Source: Pandoraea aquatica
GTDB taxonomy: Bacteria; Pseudomonadota; Gammaproteobacteria; Burkholderiales; Burkholderiaceae
Direction of reading: 5' to 3'
DNA length: 64,000 bases
Assembly (NCBI RefSeq): GCF_902459565.1
Contig: NZ_CABPSN010000001.1
Span: forward strand, 496,001 to 560,000
Positions 15,145-23,641 of this stretch are shown piece after piece. The translations under genes were made by a program, and so were the position numbers. The notes beneath the pieces are model-generated. The model did no database searches. It saw nothing but the letters and a program-made list of their open reading frames with translations, and was not told the origin of the DNA. Every line of letters starts with the position of its first letter. The first letter of the stretch is position 1.

Positions 15145-15208
15145 AGCAAGGGCGACCTGACCATTCGGTCTGACCGCTTATTGGCGCGGTCTATGCATCG
15201 CCCTTGCT
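15145..15208 (-). promoter_or_regulatory. Candidate structured leader RNA (three-way junction) of the NCS1 gene
   Basis: Read on the minus strand, AGCAAGGGCGA (15208-15198) pairs perfectly with TCGCCCTTGCT (15155-15145), an 11-bp closing stem. Inside it are two further perfect hairpins: GACCGC (15191-15186) with GCGGTC (15177-15172) around an 8-base loop, and GACC (15170-15167) with GGTC (15162-15159) around GAAT. Junction strands are 6, 1 and 3 bases. The closing stem ends 6 bases before the AAGGAG of the transporter. This architecture suggests a cis-regulatory RNA; I could not match it to a known riboswitch class. Confidence 0.5.
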
Positions 15209-15315
15209 GAATGCGTGTTGGTGCAATGGAGTATGGGTGGGACGTTTTGAATTGGGAAATTAAATGTTTGGTTAGTGGGTATTCGAAAAATGGATGCGAA
15301 CAGGTGGCGCAAACG

Positions 15316-16941
15316 TCAGGCGTCGTAGCCACGGAACAGGCCGCACAAGCGGAATACGTCTTCCGTGTAAGGCAGCTGCTTGACCTTGCAGTAGCGGCTC
15401 GCGAGTTTCATCAACTCCTTGATGTCGCGCCCGCTCGCTTTCGGATATCGCGCTGCCAGTGTCTCGATCAGCCCGTCGTCGAGATACGCGCCCACCTGCT
15501 CGGCCTGCATACGCCAGAGCCTGCGCGCATCCGCCGCCGACGGCACTTCGTAGTGAATCGTCGCAATGCAGCGCGAGAGGATGGCGTCATCCACGTCGCC
15601 GATCCGGTTCGTCGTCATGAACAGCAGCCCGTGGAAGTACTCCAGCGAGCGCAGGAATTCCGCGACGATGGCGTTGTGCTCCAGATCGTTGTCGCGACGC
15701 CGGATGTACACGTCGGCTTCGTCGAGCAACAGGATCGCGTTCCAGCGCATGGCGCGTCGCAAAATGCTCATGAGCGTCGCACCCACGGACGCCGCCGTCG
15801 TGCCCAACTGCCCCGAGTGCACACGGTACAGCGGCTTGCCGACCACTTCCGAATAGATCTCCGCCGTCAGCGTTTTGCCCAGCCCCGGTGCCCCCTGACA
15901 CAGGATCGTCGCGCCGCCCGATTTTCCCGGGACGAAGTCCGGCATCATCGCGTCCATATTCGACGTCAGGATGTCGATCAGGTCGTGGTGGTGTGCGGGC
16001 AACACCAGCTTGTCGCGCAGACTCGGCTGATATTCGTACTCGGTCATGTTCTGCACGTGGACCCAGAGATTGCGGTGCCAGTCGAGATGGAACACATGCA
16101 CGTAGCAGTGCAGCGGAATCGTCTCGAATGCCTGCCCGATCTCGGCGTTACGCCAGAAGTCGGCATCGCACGCCATCTCGAAGTTGCGCTCCAGCCGCTC
16201 TTCGTCGTTGACGCACTTGGCCGTCACGCCGTCGCCCACACGAATCAGTTCCGTGACGCCCTTCGGATCGACGGAGAACGCCGCGCGGCTCAACACGAAC
16301 TGTGCGCCGAACGCTCGCTGCACGCGCAGGAAGCGTTGCGCATGCTGCTCGTATTCGGTCTTGAACTCCGCGCACTCTTTGTAGAAACCGAACTCCGCAA
16401 GCAATTCGGGAATCGTGCGATTCGCAATGTCGTCGCGGGTGAAAACGAGCGACGTGGTCATGCCCGAGCGACGCGGACGGTGCTCCGTCGGACTCAGGTT
16501 CGCCGACTGCATCGTGTTCGCCAGCATGTCGACGACCACATACGGCGAGCCCTGATCCGGCTCCACATAGCGCAGACGTCGCACCAGCCACGGCAACAAC
16601 GCACCGTCGCGATGACGCTGATACAGCCAGCCGTCGATCACGTCGCGTGCGAGGTAGGCGACCAGCCCCGGCACGAGTTTGTCCAGACTCGGAATCACGC
16701 GCGCTTGCGGCGCGTTGTAGACGTTATCGAGCGCGAGCATCTGGAACATCAATGCGCGCTCGTTCTGCGACTTACTCAGCACGTAGAGCGTGTTAAGCGA
16801 CTTCGCGTCGAACCATTCGCTGGAGACCAGCATGTTGCCGCGACACACGCCGTAGGCCGTCAGTTGCTTGCCCAGCGGCGAGTCGGTGCCGATCAGTTGC
16901 ATCAGCGGATGAATCAGTGATTCAGGAATTTCGAAATCCAT
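15316..16941 (-). CDS. AAA-family ATPase
   Basis: A 541-residue protein whose C-terminal third is an AAA ATPase: Walker A G350-T357 (GAPGLGKT), Walker B to D410 (ILLLDEADVYI), sensor 1 MTTN near 442-445 and a likely Arg finger around R457 (AILSRCIA). The domain most resembles FtsH/CDC48-type AAA proteins. The first 330 residues have no domain I recognise; they contain no membrane helix. The start at 16941 has GGGGAG 8 bases upstream. It lies 29 bp after the alpha/beta hydrolase gene on the same strand and is probably cotranscribed. It may remodel or unfold a protein partner; the target is unknown. Confidence 0.8.
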   Translation of the reverse strand: MDFEIPESLIHPLMQLIGTDSPLGKQLTAYGVCRGNMLVSSEWFDAKSLNTLYVLSKSQNERALMFQMLALDNVYNAPQARVIPSLDKLVPGLVAYLARDVIDGWLYQRHRDGALLPWLVRRLRYVEPDQGSPYVVVDMLANTMQSANLSPTEHRPRRSGMTTSLVFTRDDIANRTIPELLAEFGFYKECAEFKTEYEQHAQRFLRVQRAFGAQFVLSRAAFSVDPKGVTELIRVGDGVTAKCVNDEERLERNFEMACDADFWRNAEIGQAFETIPLHCYVHVFHLDWHRNLWVHVQNMTEYEYQPSLRDKLVLPAHHHDLIDILTSNMDAMMPDFVPGKSGGATILCQGAPGLGKTLTAEIYSEVVGKPLYRVHSGQLGTTAASVGATLMSILRRAMRWNAILLLDEADVYIRRRDNDLEHNAIVAEFLRSLEYFHGLLFMTTNRIGDVDDAILSRCIATIHYEVPSAADARRLWRMQAEQVGAYLDDGLIETLAARYPKASGRDIKELMKLASRYCKVKQLPYTEDVFRLCGLFRGYDA

Positions 16942-16970
16942 GGACGGCACTCCCCGTATGGCGTGTCGGT

Positions 16971-17702
16971 TCAGGCGAGGAAGAAGTCGATGGCACGCGC
17001 CACGACGCCCGGCTCAATGATGTGCAGCCCGTCGAATTCGACGTATTGCACATCGTAGCCCGCCGCTTTTAGCTTGTTTGCGTTTTGACGCCCGCTCGTG
17101 GCGATCGGCAATTGCTCGTCGATCAGCCCATGCGCGATGAACACTTTCGGCAGCCCTTCCTGCACGAAGATCGACATGAAACCGCCCGAGAACGCGATGA
17201 CGTGGCTCGCAATGTCGCCGTTCGTCACGCCAATCGACAACGCGTAGCTCGCACCGTCGGAGAATCCGGCGAAGGCCACACGCTGCGCGTCGATGCGATA
17301 GCGTGCGGCAACAAGGCGCAGCGCCGCTTGCAAGCGTTCCAGATCGGGACCGTTGCCGCCGATCACGATGTCCCACGTTGGGAAGGTCGAATGCGGCGCG
17401 AGCACGAGAAACTTATGCTGATCGGCGTGCGGCTCGATGAACGGCAATACCTTCTCCGGGAAACCGCCCGCGCCGTGAAACATCACGAACAGCGGCACCG
17501 GTTTGTCAGTGGGCAGATCGGCAGGAACGTATAGGACTGCGTCGCGTGTCTCGCTCAGGCCCAGCGAATGGCGGCCAGGTGCGAACGGTTCAGGCGAAGG
17601 ATTGGAAGATGCGGATGAAGCAGAGGCCGACGCTGGCGCGCTCGGGGCGGTGGACGCGATGACGTCCGGTGGCATGCGTCCGAACAAGGAAGGGTCGAAC
17701 AT
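16971..17702 (-). CDS. Alpha/beta hydrolase (esterase/PHB-depolymerase-like)
   Basis: A 243-residue serine hydrolase. An oxyanion HGAGG at 76-80, the nucleophile elbow GFSDGAS with S148, acid D195 (HGLIDEQLP) and H227 (DGLHIIE) give a full triad. A low-complexity linker rich in Ala, Ser and Pro (about 18-40) precedes the fold and there is no signal peptide. It resembles phospholipase/carboxylesterase and polyhydroxybutyrate-depolymerase-like proteins. The gene leads a two-gene unit with the AAA ATPase, an unusual pairing. Upstream is an AT-rich stretch at about 17730-17760 that likely contains its promoter. Confidence 0.75.
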   Translation of the reverse strand: MFDPSLFGRMPPDVIASTAPSAPASASASSASSNPSPEPFAPGRHSLGLSETRDAVLYVPADLPTDKPVPLFVMFHGAGGFPEKVLPFIEPHADQHKFLVLAPHSTFPTWDIVIGGNGPDLERLQAALRLVAARYRIDAQRVAFAGFSDGASYALSIGVTNGDIASHVIAFSGGFMSIFVQEGLPKVFIAHGLIDEQLPIATSGRQNANKLKAAGYDVQYVEFDGLHIIEPGVVARAIDFFLA

Positions 17703-17806
17703 GGCGCGTTGATTGTCCCGTAATCGTTGATGTTATTGATATATTGTATATCACACTCTTCTTCGATTACGTCGGTAATTTGCCCCGTTGCCGACTTCTC
17801 CGCGAC

Positions 17807-18697
17807 TTATCCGGCCATGTAGGTGGTTAATCCGGCCACCAGCGCGTCGAACGCGACTTTGCAACGCGGGTTGGCACGCAGATCCTCGTGCATCGTGACC
17901 CACGTCTGTAGCCGGAATCGGAAAGCGCTCGGCAACAGGCGCACCAGTCGCGGGTCACGTCTGGCCAGCGGCACCTGACACCCGCCTATCCCGTATCCGG
18001 CGCGAATCATCGCCAGTTGCGCCAGATCGCTGTCGGCCCGAAATGCGAACGTCTCGCGCGCCCACATCGGCACGCCTTTCGTCGCGTCTCGCAGGAACGG
18101 CGTCAACTTGTCGAATCCGATCACGGTGTGATGCGCGAGATCCGCCAGCGAGGCCGGTACGCCATAGCGGGCGACATAGTCGTCGCGCGCGTGCAGGCCA
18201 ACGTCGACGACGCCGACGCGACGTGCAATCAGTGCGTCCTGCTGTGGAGGCGCCATGCGAACGGCAATGTCCACTTCGCGATGCAACAAATCCTGAATGC
18301 GGTTCGTCGGTACCAGTTCGATGGTCAGATCCGGGTGCGCGCGACGCAGCGCCGTCAGGATCGGCGGCAAGACTTCCACCCCGACGACCTCGCTCGCCGA
18401 GATGCGCACCACTCCATTCACGCCGTCGCCATGACTCGCTGCGGCACGCTCGAAGGCCAGCGCCGTGTGCTGCATCGCCTGCGCGTGCGAGCGTAGCGAC
18501 TGCGCCGCATCCGTCGGCAGCAAGCCCGTTTGCGAGCGCGTGAAGAGCGTCTGTCCTAGCGCCTGCTCAAGCGCTGCGATATGCCGGCCCGCTGTCGGCT
18601 GTGTGATGCCCAGCGCGCGCGCCGCGCCCGAGAGCGAGCCCTCTGTCAGCACGGCAAGAAATGTCCGATAGAGATCCCAGCTGAGATTTGACGTCAT
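17807..18697 (-). CDS. LysR-family transcriptional regulator
   Basis: A 296-residue LTTR with the helix-turn-helix at about 8-66 (TFLAVLTEGSLSGAARALGI, then QPTAGRHIAALEQALGQTLF) and a standard effector domain. It is divergent from the SDR gene at 18794. The 96-bp gap and start region hold two dyads, ATACA-AAAA-TGTAT at 18696-18709, overlapping its own start codon, and AGGCAATT/AATTGCCT at 18727-18749. Self-repression and control of the SDR gene are therefore likely. Confidence 0.85.
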   Translation of the reverse strand: MTSNLSWDLYRTFLAVLTEGSLSGAARALGITQPTAGRHIAALEQALGQTLFTRSQTGLLPTDAAQSLRSHAQAMQHTALAFERAAASHGDGVNGVVRISASEVVGVEVLPPILTALRRAHPDLTIELVPTNRIQDLLHREVDIAVRMAPPQQDALIARRVGVVDVGLHARDDYVARYGVPASLADLAHHTVIGFDKLTPFLRDATKGVPMWARETFAFRADSDLAQLAMIRAGYGIGGCQVPLARRDPRLVRLLPSAFRFRLQTWVTMHEDLRANPRCKVAFDALVAGLTTYMAG

Positions 18698-18709
18698 ACA
18701 AAAATGTAT
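18696..18709. promoter_or_regulatory. Dyad overlapping the LysR start codon
   Basis: ATACA-AAAA-TGTAT is a perfect 5-4-5 inverted repeat that covers the LysR start region. Binding here would block the regulator's own translation start or promoter exit, consistent with autorepression. Confidence 0.35.
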
Positions 18710-18726
18710 AGTCGATAGATTGTTTT

Positions 18727-18749
18727 AGGCAATTTTATTCTAATTGCCT
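18727..18749. promoter_or_regulatory. Putative LysR-type operator
   Basis: AGGCAATT (18727-18734) and AATTGCCT (18742-18749) are perfect 8-bp arms around a 7-bp centre. They include the T-N11-A pattern of LTTR boxes and lie 45 bp upstream of the SDR start. Confidence 0.55.
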
Positions 18750-18793
18750 CGCGTGGAGAATGGCATTACCGACAACGAACGAGGAGCCTCCTC

Positions 18794-19825
18794 ATGAGCC
18801 ATTCCACTCAACAGACAACATCCCGTGCGCTGGTGCTAGGTGCTACGGGCGGCATCGGCGGCGAAGTCGCGCGGCAGTTGCTCGCGGCAGGTTGGCAAGT
18901 GCGTGCGATGCGTCGAGGGGGTGCCCCCACCTCGGTGACGGACACTGGCCTCGAGTGGATCGACGGCGACGCCATGCGCGCCGACGATGTCCTCGCCGCC
19001 GCCCGCGATTGCGCCGTGATCGTGCATGCCGTCAACCCGCCGGGATATCGCAACTGGAACACGCAGGTGCTGCCCATGCTGGACAACACGATTGCTGCCG
19101 CCAAGCGCTTTGGCGCGACCATCGTCCTGCCGGGTACCGTCTACAACTACGGCCCGCATACGTTCCCTGTGCTGCATGAAGACGCACCGCAACGGCCGCT
19201 CACCCGCAAGGGCCGCATTCGCGCGACGATGGAGGGTCGTCTGCGAGATGCCAGCCAAGCCAGCCAAGTCAGCGGCAACGGCATGCAGACGATCATTGTG
19301 CGTGCGGGCGACTTCTTCGGCCCGCTCACCCGCAATAGCTGGTTCGCTCAGGGACTGGTGAAGCCGGGACAAACGCCCCGTGTGGTGCAGATCCCTAACG
19401 CTCCCGGCGTCGGCCATCAGTGGTCGTATCTGCCCGACGTGGCCCGCGCGATGGTCATGCTGATCGAACGTCGCCACACACTCGACGCGTTCTCAAACTT
19501 TCACATGGCCGGGCATTGGGATGCCGACGGCACGGAGATGGCCGCAGCGATCACGCGCGTGATGTCGCGTCATGGCGTCAACGTCAAGACGCGCCGTTTC
19601 CCGTGGTGGCTGATGACGCTCGCGTCGCCCTTCGTCACGACGCTGCGCGAGTTGCAGGAGATGCGCTATCTCTGGAAGCAGCCGGTTCGCATGGACAACG
19701 CGCGTCTCGTCGACGCCCTTGGCGAGGAGCCGCACACACCGCTCGACGACGCCATCCGCACGACCCTCGAAGGCCTCGGATGCCTGCCGGGGAAGCCGTC
19801 CACCAAAGGCTTCGCATACCCCTGA
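18794..19825 (+). CDS. NAD(P)-dependent epimerase/dehydratase-like SDR
   Basis: A 343-residue extended short-chain dehydrogenase fold. The dinucleotide motif GATGGIGGE is at 16-24 and DGDAM near 60 fits the adenine-ring acidic motif. The expected active-site region reads PGTVYNYGPHTFP, where a Tyr is present but the usual YxxxK spacing is not. It may thus be an atypical SDR or an NmrA-like sensor. Later, MRYLWKQPVRMDN resembles the substrate-binding end of sugar-nucleotide and flavonoid reductase-like members. It is the probable target of the divergent LysR. GAGGAGC precedes the ATG. Confidence 0.75.
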   Translation: MSHSTQQTTSRALVLGATGGIGGEVARQLLAAGWQVRAMRRGGAPTSVTDTGLEWIDGDAMRADDVLAAARDCAVIVHAVNPPGYRNWNTQVLPMLDNTIAAAKRFGATIVLPGTVYNYGPHTFPVLHEDAPQRPLTRKGRIRATMEGRLRDASQASQVSGNGMQTIIVRAGDFFGPLTRNSWFAQGLVKPGQTPRVVQIPNAPGVGHQWSYLPDVARAMVMLIERRHTLDAFSNFHMAGHWDADGTEMAAAITRVMSRHGVNVKTRRFPWWLMTLASPFVTTLRELQEMRYLWKQPVRMDNARLVDALGEEPHTPLDDAIRTTLEGLGCLPGKPSTKGFAYP

Positions 19826-19937
19826 TTTATACAAGTGTTAACTTGCATAAATAACGATGCGCTCCTATCCTTTGGCCTACTTCCCCATGCTCGTCTTTGC
19901 GAAGACGTGCGATCCCAAACCCCAGGAGCCGTTATCG

Positions 19938-20453
19938 ATGCCCGGTGCTGCCAGTGTTCTTGATGCCTTCGATGCTTTCGTGATTTTCAAGTTGGTTCTG
20001 GTGACCGGTCTGACGTTATGGTCGGCCATTGCCGCGCTGAACAATGTGGTGGCATTCGGCGCGTCGTCGTGGGCCATCGGACGAACGCTGAACATGTCGC
20101 CCTTGCGCGAAGCACCGGCCATCGAGATTCCGTTGCTGCGTCGCGCGCTGCATGCGAAGGGCTGGTCGGTGTTGGCGTTGCTCGTATTGATCGCGCTTCA
20201 GCTCGCGGCGACCCTCTGCCTGGGATGGGGTGGCATTCAGTTGGCGGGCGCCATCGGTGTGGGTGCCGCGCATGCCACCCACACCGCCATTGCATGGGCG
20301 ACGCTGGGCCTCTCGGCCCTGAGCGCCGCGTGGCTGATGATGATGATCGGCGGCTTGTGGTTCGGCTACTGGATTCGTCAGGAGGGCCTGCAACTCACGC
20401 ACATGATGTTGCTGACGCTGACGATCGCCGCGGCCGCCGTCTTACGGATGTAA
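19938..20453 (+). CDS. DUF2165-like integral membrane protein
   Basis: A 171-residue protein with about four transmembrane helices (VIFKLVLVTGLTLWSAIAAL, WSVLALLVLIALQLAATLCL, HTAIAWATLGLSALSAAWLM and a C-terminal LTLTIAAAAVLRM) and a loop LNNVVAFGASSWAIGRTLNM typical of DUF2165 proteins. The start at 19938 follows CAGGAG at a 9-base gap; a longer form from 19857 has no ribosome site. It follows the SDR gene by 112 bp. Function is unknown for the family. Confidence 0.65.
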   Translation: MPGAASVLDAFDAFVIFKLVLVTGLTLWSAIAALNNVVAFGASSWAIGRTLNMSPLREAPAIEIPLLRRALHAKGWSVLALLVLIALQLAATLCLGWGGIQLAGAIGVGAAHATHTAIAWATLGLSALSAAWLMMMIGGLWFGYWIRQEGLQLTHMMLLTLTIAAAAVLRM

Positions 20454-20489
20454 GTGATGTAGGTGATGTGAGGGATGTGAACGCGGCGC

Positions 20490-21347
20490 TCAGTTGCCGC
20501 GTCCGCTCCCGAGCAAACGCGAGATGCGCCGTGCCGCGTCGGTGAGCGCTGCGACCGTCTGCGGATTCGGGTGCGCCGGCAAGTAGTGAATCGAGCCGAC
20601 GATGGCGAGCGTGCCGAAGAGCGAACCGTCGTCCTGCACAATCGGTGCCGCCAGCGCGTTCACGCCGAGAAACACTTCTTCGGGCGCATCCGCCCAGCCG
20701 CGCTCGCGCACCAGCGCGAGTTCGTGCGATAAGCGCATCGCGTCGGTGATGGTGTGCGGCGTACAGGCGTCGAGCGGGCCTTCGAGCACGGCGTCGCGCC
20801 GCTCTTGCGAACCGAACGCAAGGGCAATCTTGCCCTGCGCCACGCTATGCAGTTTGAACTGCGTACCGGGGTGCAGCAGGATCTCCAGCGGACTGCGACC
20901 ACGCATCACATCGAGCACGACCACATCGGTTTCGGTGAACGAGCTGATGACGATGGTCTGCCCCACGGCGTCGCGCAATTCTTCCATGACCGGGCGCGCC
21001 AGCCCCACCACGTCGAACTGTTTGACGAGCTTTTGTCCGAGCAGAAAGAGACGCCAACCGATCCGGTAACGGCTCGTGCGCGGGTTCTGCACCACATAGC
21101 CTTCCTGACGCAGTGCCGTGAGATGCCGGTGAACCCGCGCTTTGGGCACACCGAGCGCTTCAGCCAGATGCGTGACGCCGCACTCGGCATTGCGCTCGGC
21201 CAGCAACTCCAGAATGCGCAACGAAATGACCGAAGTCGACGACGTGTTGATTTCGTCGCCGCCCGGCTCGTCGCCGACGGCACTCGGCACAGCGGCGGCG
21301 CGCGGGCGACGGATAACGTCGTTCGGGGTGTCCTTCGATCCTTTCAC
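20490..21347 (-). CDS. IclR-family transcriptional regulator
   Basis: A 285-residue regulator: an extended N-terminus, a winged helix at about 40-95 (ECGVTHLAEALGVPKARVHR) and an IclR effector domain ending in the typical VAALTDAARRISRLLGS helix. It is the second gene of a unit behind the cupin gene (33 bp apart), and its likely sites are the two GTATCGA-N3-TCGATAC palindromes between the cupin and MFS genes. The effector is unknown; the context suggests an aromatic or carboxylic acid. Confidence 0.85.
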   Translation of the reverse strand: MKGSKDTPNDVIRRPRAAAVPSAVGDEPGGDEINTSSTSVISLRILELLAERNAECGVTHLAEALGVPKARVHRHLTALRQEGYVVQNPRTSRYRIGWRLFLLGQKLVKQFDVVGLARPVMEELRDAVGQTIVISSFTETDVVVLDVMRGRSPLEILLHPGTQFKLHSVAQGKIALAFGSQERRDAVLEGPLDACTPHTITDAMRLSHELALVRERGWADAPEEVFLGVNALAAPIVQDDGSLFGTLAIVGSIHYLPAHPNPQTVAALTDAARRISRLLGSGRGN

Positions 21348-21380
21348 TGCGTGTCCTTTGTCACTGTCGTCGCGCGCCGG

Positions 21381-22094
21381 TTACTGTGCGTCGAGCGAGA
21401 TGAAACGCTCGCCGAACACGTGATAGCGCTGCGGCTTGTTCTTGTTCGCGTCCTCGGGGCGCACGTAACGAATCGAGCTGCGATTACGGCACGCCCGCGG
21501 CAGGATGAAGCAGCGGATGAACGTCGTATCGCGGGCTTCGGTCGTCGGCGCCAGCACCGGTGCATGACCCAGTTCGAGCCAGGCTTGCCCTGCCGCATGG
21601 GTATGCGACGCGCCTAACGTCTCGATCGTGATCTCGCCTTCGAGCGTGCAACGCACGCCGGGCCCCTGATGCACGTGCGTGTGCGCCACGCCGCCGGGGG
21701 GGAATTGTACCTTGTCGCAACGCATGAGCCACTGTTGGCGCGGGTCCAGCTCGACAGGCGCATCGAGCTTGAGCGTCGACGACGCCCCCGGTGCCGAAGC
21801 GATCTCACCCGGCGTCGGCTCATTGCCCGACATCAGTTCCCAACGCCACAACGTCGCCCCTTCACTCCCCGCGATCAGCGCGACGCTGTCGTCGCCCAGC
21901 CAGGCACTCTCGGCCGGATGATGCTGCGCGCCCGTGTCGAACTCGACAGCGACGTCGCCACGCACGACATAAATCGCGCGACGCGCGGACGGCAGATACA
22001 CGGGCGGATGGTTCGGTGCGATGACATCCTCGTACAAACGCAATTGAAACGGCTTCACTTCGATCTCCTGTGACCAGTCGATTGCCCCGACCAT
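21381..22094 (-). CDS. Cupin-domain protein
   Basis: A 237-residue protein with two cupin-like halves. The first (about 35-90) lacks clear metal ligands (RRAIYVVRGDVAVEFD). The second has the HTHVHQGPGVRCTLEGEITIE core, giving His ligands near 139-143, and a late acidic residue. Bicupins of this type occur with MFS transporters and IclR or GntR regulators in aromatic-acid gene clusters, as dioxygenase-like, isomerase or sensing proteins. It is divergent from the MFS gene and shares a promoter region carrying two identical palindromes. Substrate unknown. Confidence 0.7.
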   Translation of the reverse strand: MVGAIDWSQEIEVKPFQLRLYEDVIAPNHPPVYLPSARRAIYVVRGDVAVEFDTGAQHHPAESAWLGDDSVALIAGSEGATLWRWELMSGNEPTPGEIASAPGASSTLKLDAPVELDPRQQWLMRCDKVQFPPGGVAHTHVHQGPGVRCTLEGEITIETLGASHTHAAGQAWLELGHAPVLAPTTEARDTTFIRCFILPRACRNRSSIRYVRPEDANKNKPQRYHVFGERFISLDAQ

Positions 22095-22114
22095 CGAGAC
22101 AACACTGGCATTGA

Positions 22115-22131
22115 GTATCGATTATCGATAC
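22115..22131. promoter_or_regulatory. Palindromic operator, copy 1 (cupin side)
   Basis: GTATCGA-TTA-TCGATAC is a perfect 7-3-7 palindrome, 21 bp upstream of the cupin start codon. The same arms recur at 22211-22227 with a centre-to-centre distance of 96 bp. Confidence 0.7.
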
Positions 22132-22210
22132 GCAAAGCACCATTTATGGTTTACCACGAGACATGACTTTGAAATGTCCTGCTACCATTCAAACGAAATC
22201 ATTCCCATGC

Positions 22211-22227
22211 GTATCGATAGTCGATAC
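22211..22227. promoter_or_regulatory. Palindromic operator, copy 2 (MFS side)
   Basis: GTATCGA-TAG-TCGATAC is a perfect 7-3-7 palindrome, 41 bp upstream of the MFS start codon, with arms identical to those of the copy at 22115-22131. The pair could support looping by the neighbouring IclR protein. Confidence 0.7.
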
Positions 22228-22268
22228 ACGAGGTCTGACATTAGGATGGTTCCATGAAGGAGACAAGA

Positions 22269-23531
22269 ATGGACACTGGCACGACCGCCCTGAAAGCGGC
22301 GGGCACGGCACGCCGACCGTGGTATCGCGGCGCGAGCCCTGCGCAATGGCGGGCATTTGGTTCGGCCTATATCGGCTGGATGCTCGACATCATGGATCTG
22401 ATGCTGTTCGCGATGGTGATTCGCTACATCAGCGTCGACCTGCATTTCGACAAAGGCGTGGCGGGCATCATCGCTTCGCTTACGTTGCTGGCAACGGCCT
22501 TCGGCGGTTTGTTCTTCGGCTTCCTCGCAGATCGCATCGGCCGCACGAAGTCGATGATTCTCTCGATCCTGTGTTACTCCATCGGTACCGCGCTGTGCGG
22601 CTTCGCCGATTCGGTGACCTCGCTCCTCATTTTCCGTTTCCTGCTGGGTCTGGGCATTGGCGGCGAGTGGTCGGCGGGCGCTGCGCTGATTACCGAAACG
22701 TGGCCGGCCGAGCACCGCGCCAAGGTGATGGCCTGGGTGCAGAGCGCGTTTGCCGTGGGTTATGCAGTCGCAGCCATCGTGGCCGCCGTTATCCTCCCGC
22801 ACTTCGGCTGGCGCTGGGTGTTCGCCTTCGGTCTGGTGCCGACGGTGCTGGCGTTCTGGGTGCGTCGTCACGTGGAAGAGCCCGCGATCTGGCGCGAGCA
22901 ACGCGTGCGTCTCACGCTCGGTCAGACACTCGGCATGCTGTTCGGGCCGTATGCACGCAACACGATCGTCGGCCTCGCCTTCACGGCGGCGGCGATGTGC
23001 GGTTACTGGGGGTTGTTCACGTGGATCCCGGCGTATCTGTCGACGCCGGTCGATCAGGGCGGCCCGGGCTTCGATCTGATGCGCTCGACGACATGGATCG
23101 TCATCATGCAGATCGGTGCTGCGGCAGGGTTCGTGTGCTTCGGCTACATTGCGGATCGCATCGGTTGCCGCAAGTCGTTCCTGCTCTTCTTCATCGTGTC
23201 GGCAATTACTGTGCCGCTTTATGTTGCGATTCGCGAACCGATGCTGTTGCTCGTGTTCGGCCCGGTCGTGGCGTTCTTCGGCACGGGCTTCTATAGCGGC
23301 TTCGCCCCGACGTTCGCGGAGATGTTCCCGACGCAAGTGCGCGCCACGGCGCAAGGCTTCATCTACAACACGGGACGCGCCGCGAGCGCCCTCGCCCCGG
23401 CTGCTGTCGGCCTGCTGTCACGCGGCGAGAACGTCAGCGTTGCGCTGGGTGCCACGGCCGGCTTCTTCCTGCTGGCCGCCATCATCGTCTACTTCTTCCT
23501 GCCGGAAAGTCACGGCGAAGCACTCGCCTGA
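22269..23531 (+). CDS. MFS transporter, sugar/aromatic-acid:H+ symporter type
   Basis: A 420-residue, 12-helix permease. The MFS loop 2-3 motif appears as GFLADRIGRTKSM and its repeat in the second half as GYIADRIGCRKSF. RFLLGLGIGGEWSAGAALITE on helix 4 is characteristic of the metabolite:H+ and aromatic-acid symporters. The start at 22269 has AAGGAGACAAGA upstream; an ATG at 22254 overlaps that site. It is divergent from the cupin gene and presumably co-regulated by the adjacent IclR through the two palindromes. Confidence 0.85.
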   Translation: MDTGTTALKAAGTARRPWYRGASPAQWRAFGSAYIGWMLDIMDLMLFAMVIRYISVDLHFDKGVAGIIASLTLLATAFGGLFFGFLADRIGRTKSMILSILCYSIGTALCGFADSVTSLLIFRFLLGLGIGGEWSAGAALITETWPAEHRAKVMAWVQSAFAVGYAVAAIVAAVILPHFGWRWVFAFGLVPTVLAFWVRRHVEEPAIWREQRVRLTLGQTLGMLFGPYARNTIVGLAFTAAAMCGYWGLFTWIPAYLSTPVDQGGPGFDLMRSTTWIVIMQIGAAAGFVCFGYIADRIGCRKSFLLFFIVSAITVPLYVAIREPMLLLVFGPVVAFFGTGFYSGFAPTFAEMFPTQVRATAQGFIYNTGRAASALAPAAVGLLSRGENVSVALGATAGFFLLAAIIVYFFLPESHGEALA

Positions 23532-23564
23532 TCGCCTGGCGCAGGCGCACAGCGCTGGCGATTT

Positions 23565-23599
23565 GGCGCGCCGGTGGCATTCCCCGCCACCGGCGCGCC
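23565..23599. terminator. Strong bidirectional hairpin between convergent genes
   Basis: GGCGCGCCGGTGGC (23565-23578) and GCCACCGGCGCGCC (23586-23599) form a perfect 14-bp, nearly all-GC stem with a 7-base loop, between the MFS and ligase gene ends. No T run follows on either strand, so it is a terminator of the non-canonical kind or an mRNA end stabiliser for both genes. Confidence 0.6.
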
Positions 23600-23641
23600 G
23601 TCGCTCTCACTTCCCCCATCTCTCGAGTTGTCGCATTTACC

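Noticed and set aside
20454-20482. GTGATGTAG-type imperfect short repeats after the DUF2165 gene
   Set aside because: Low-complexity, imperfect and without a plausible role.
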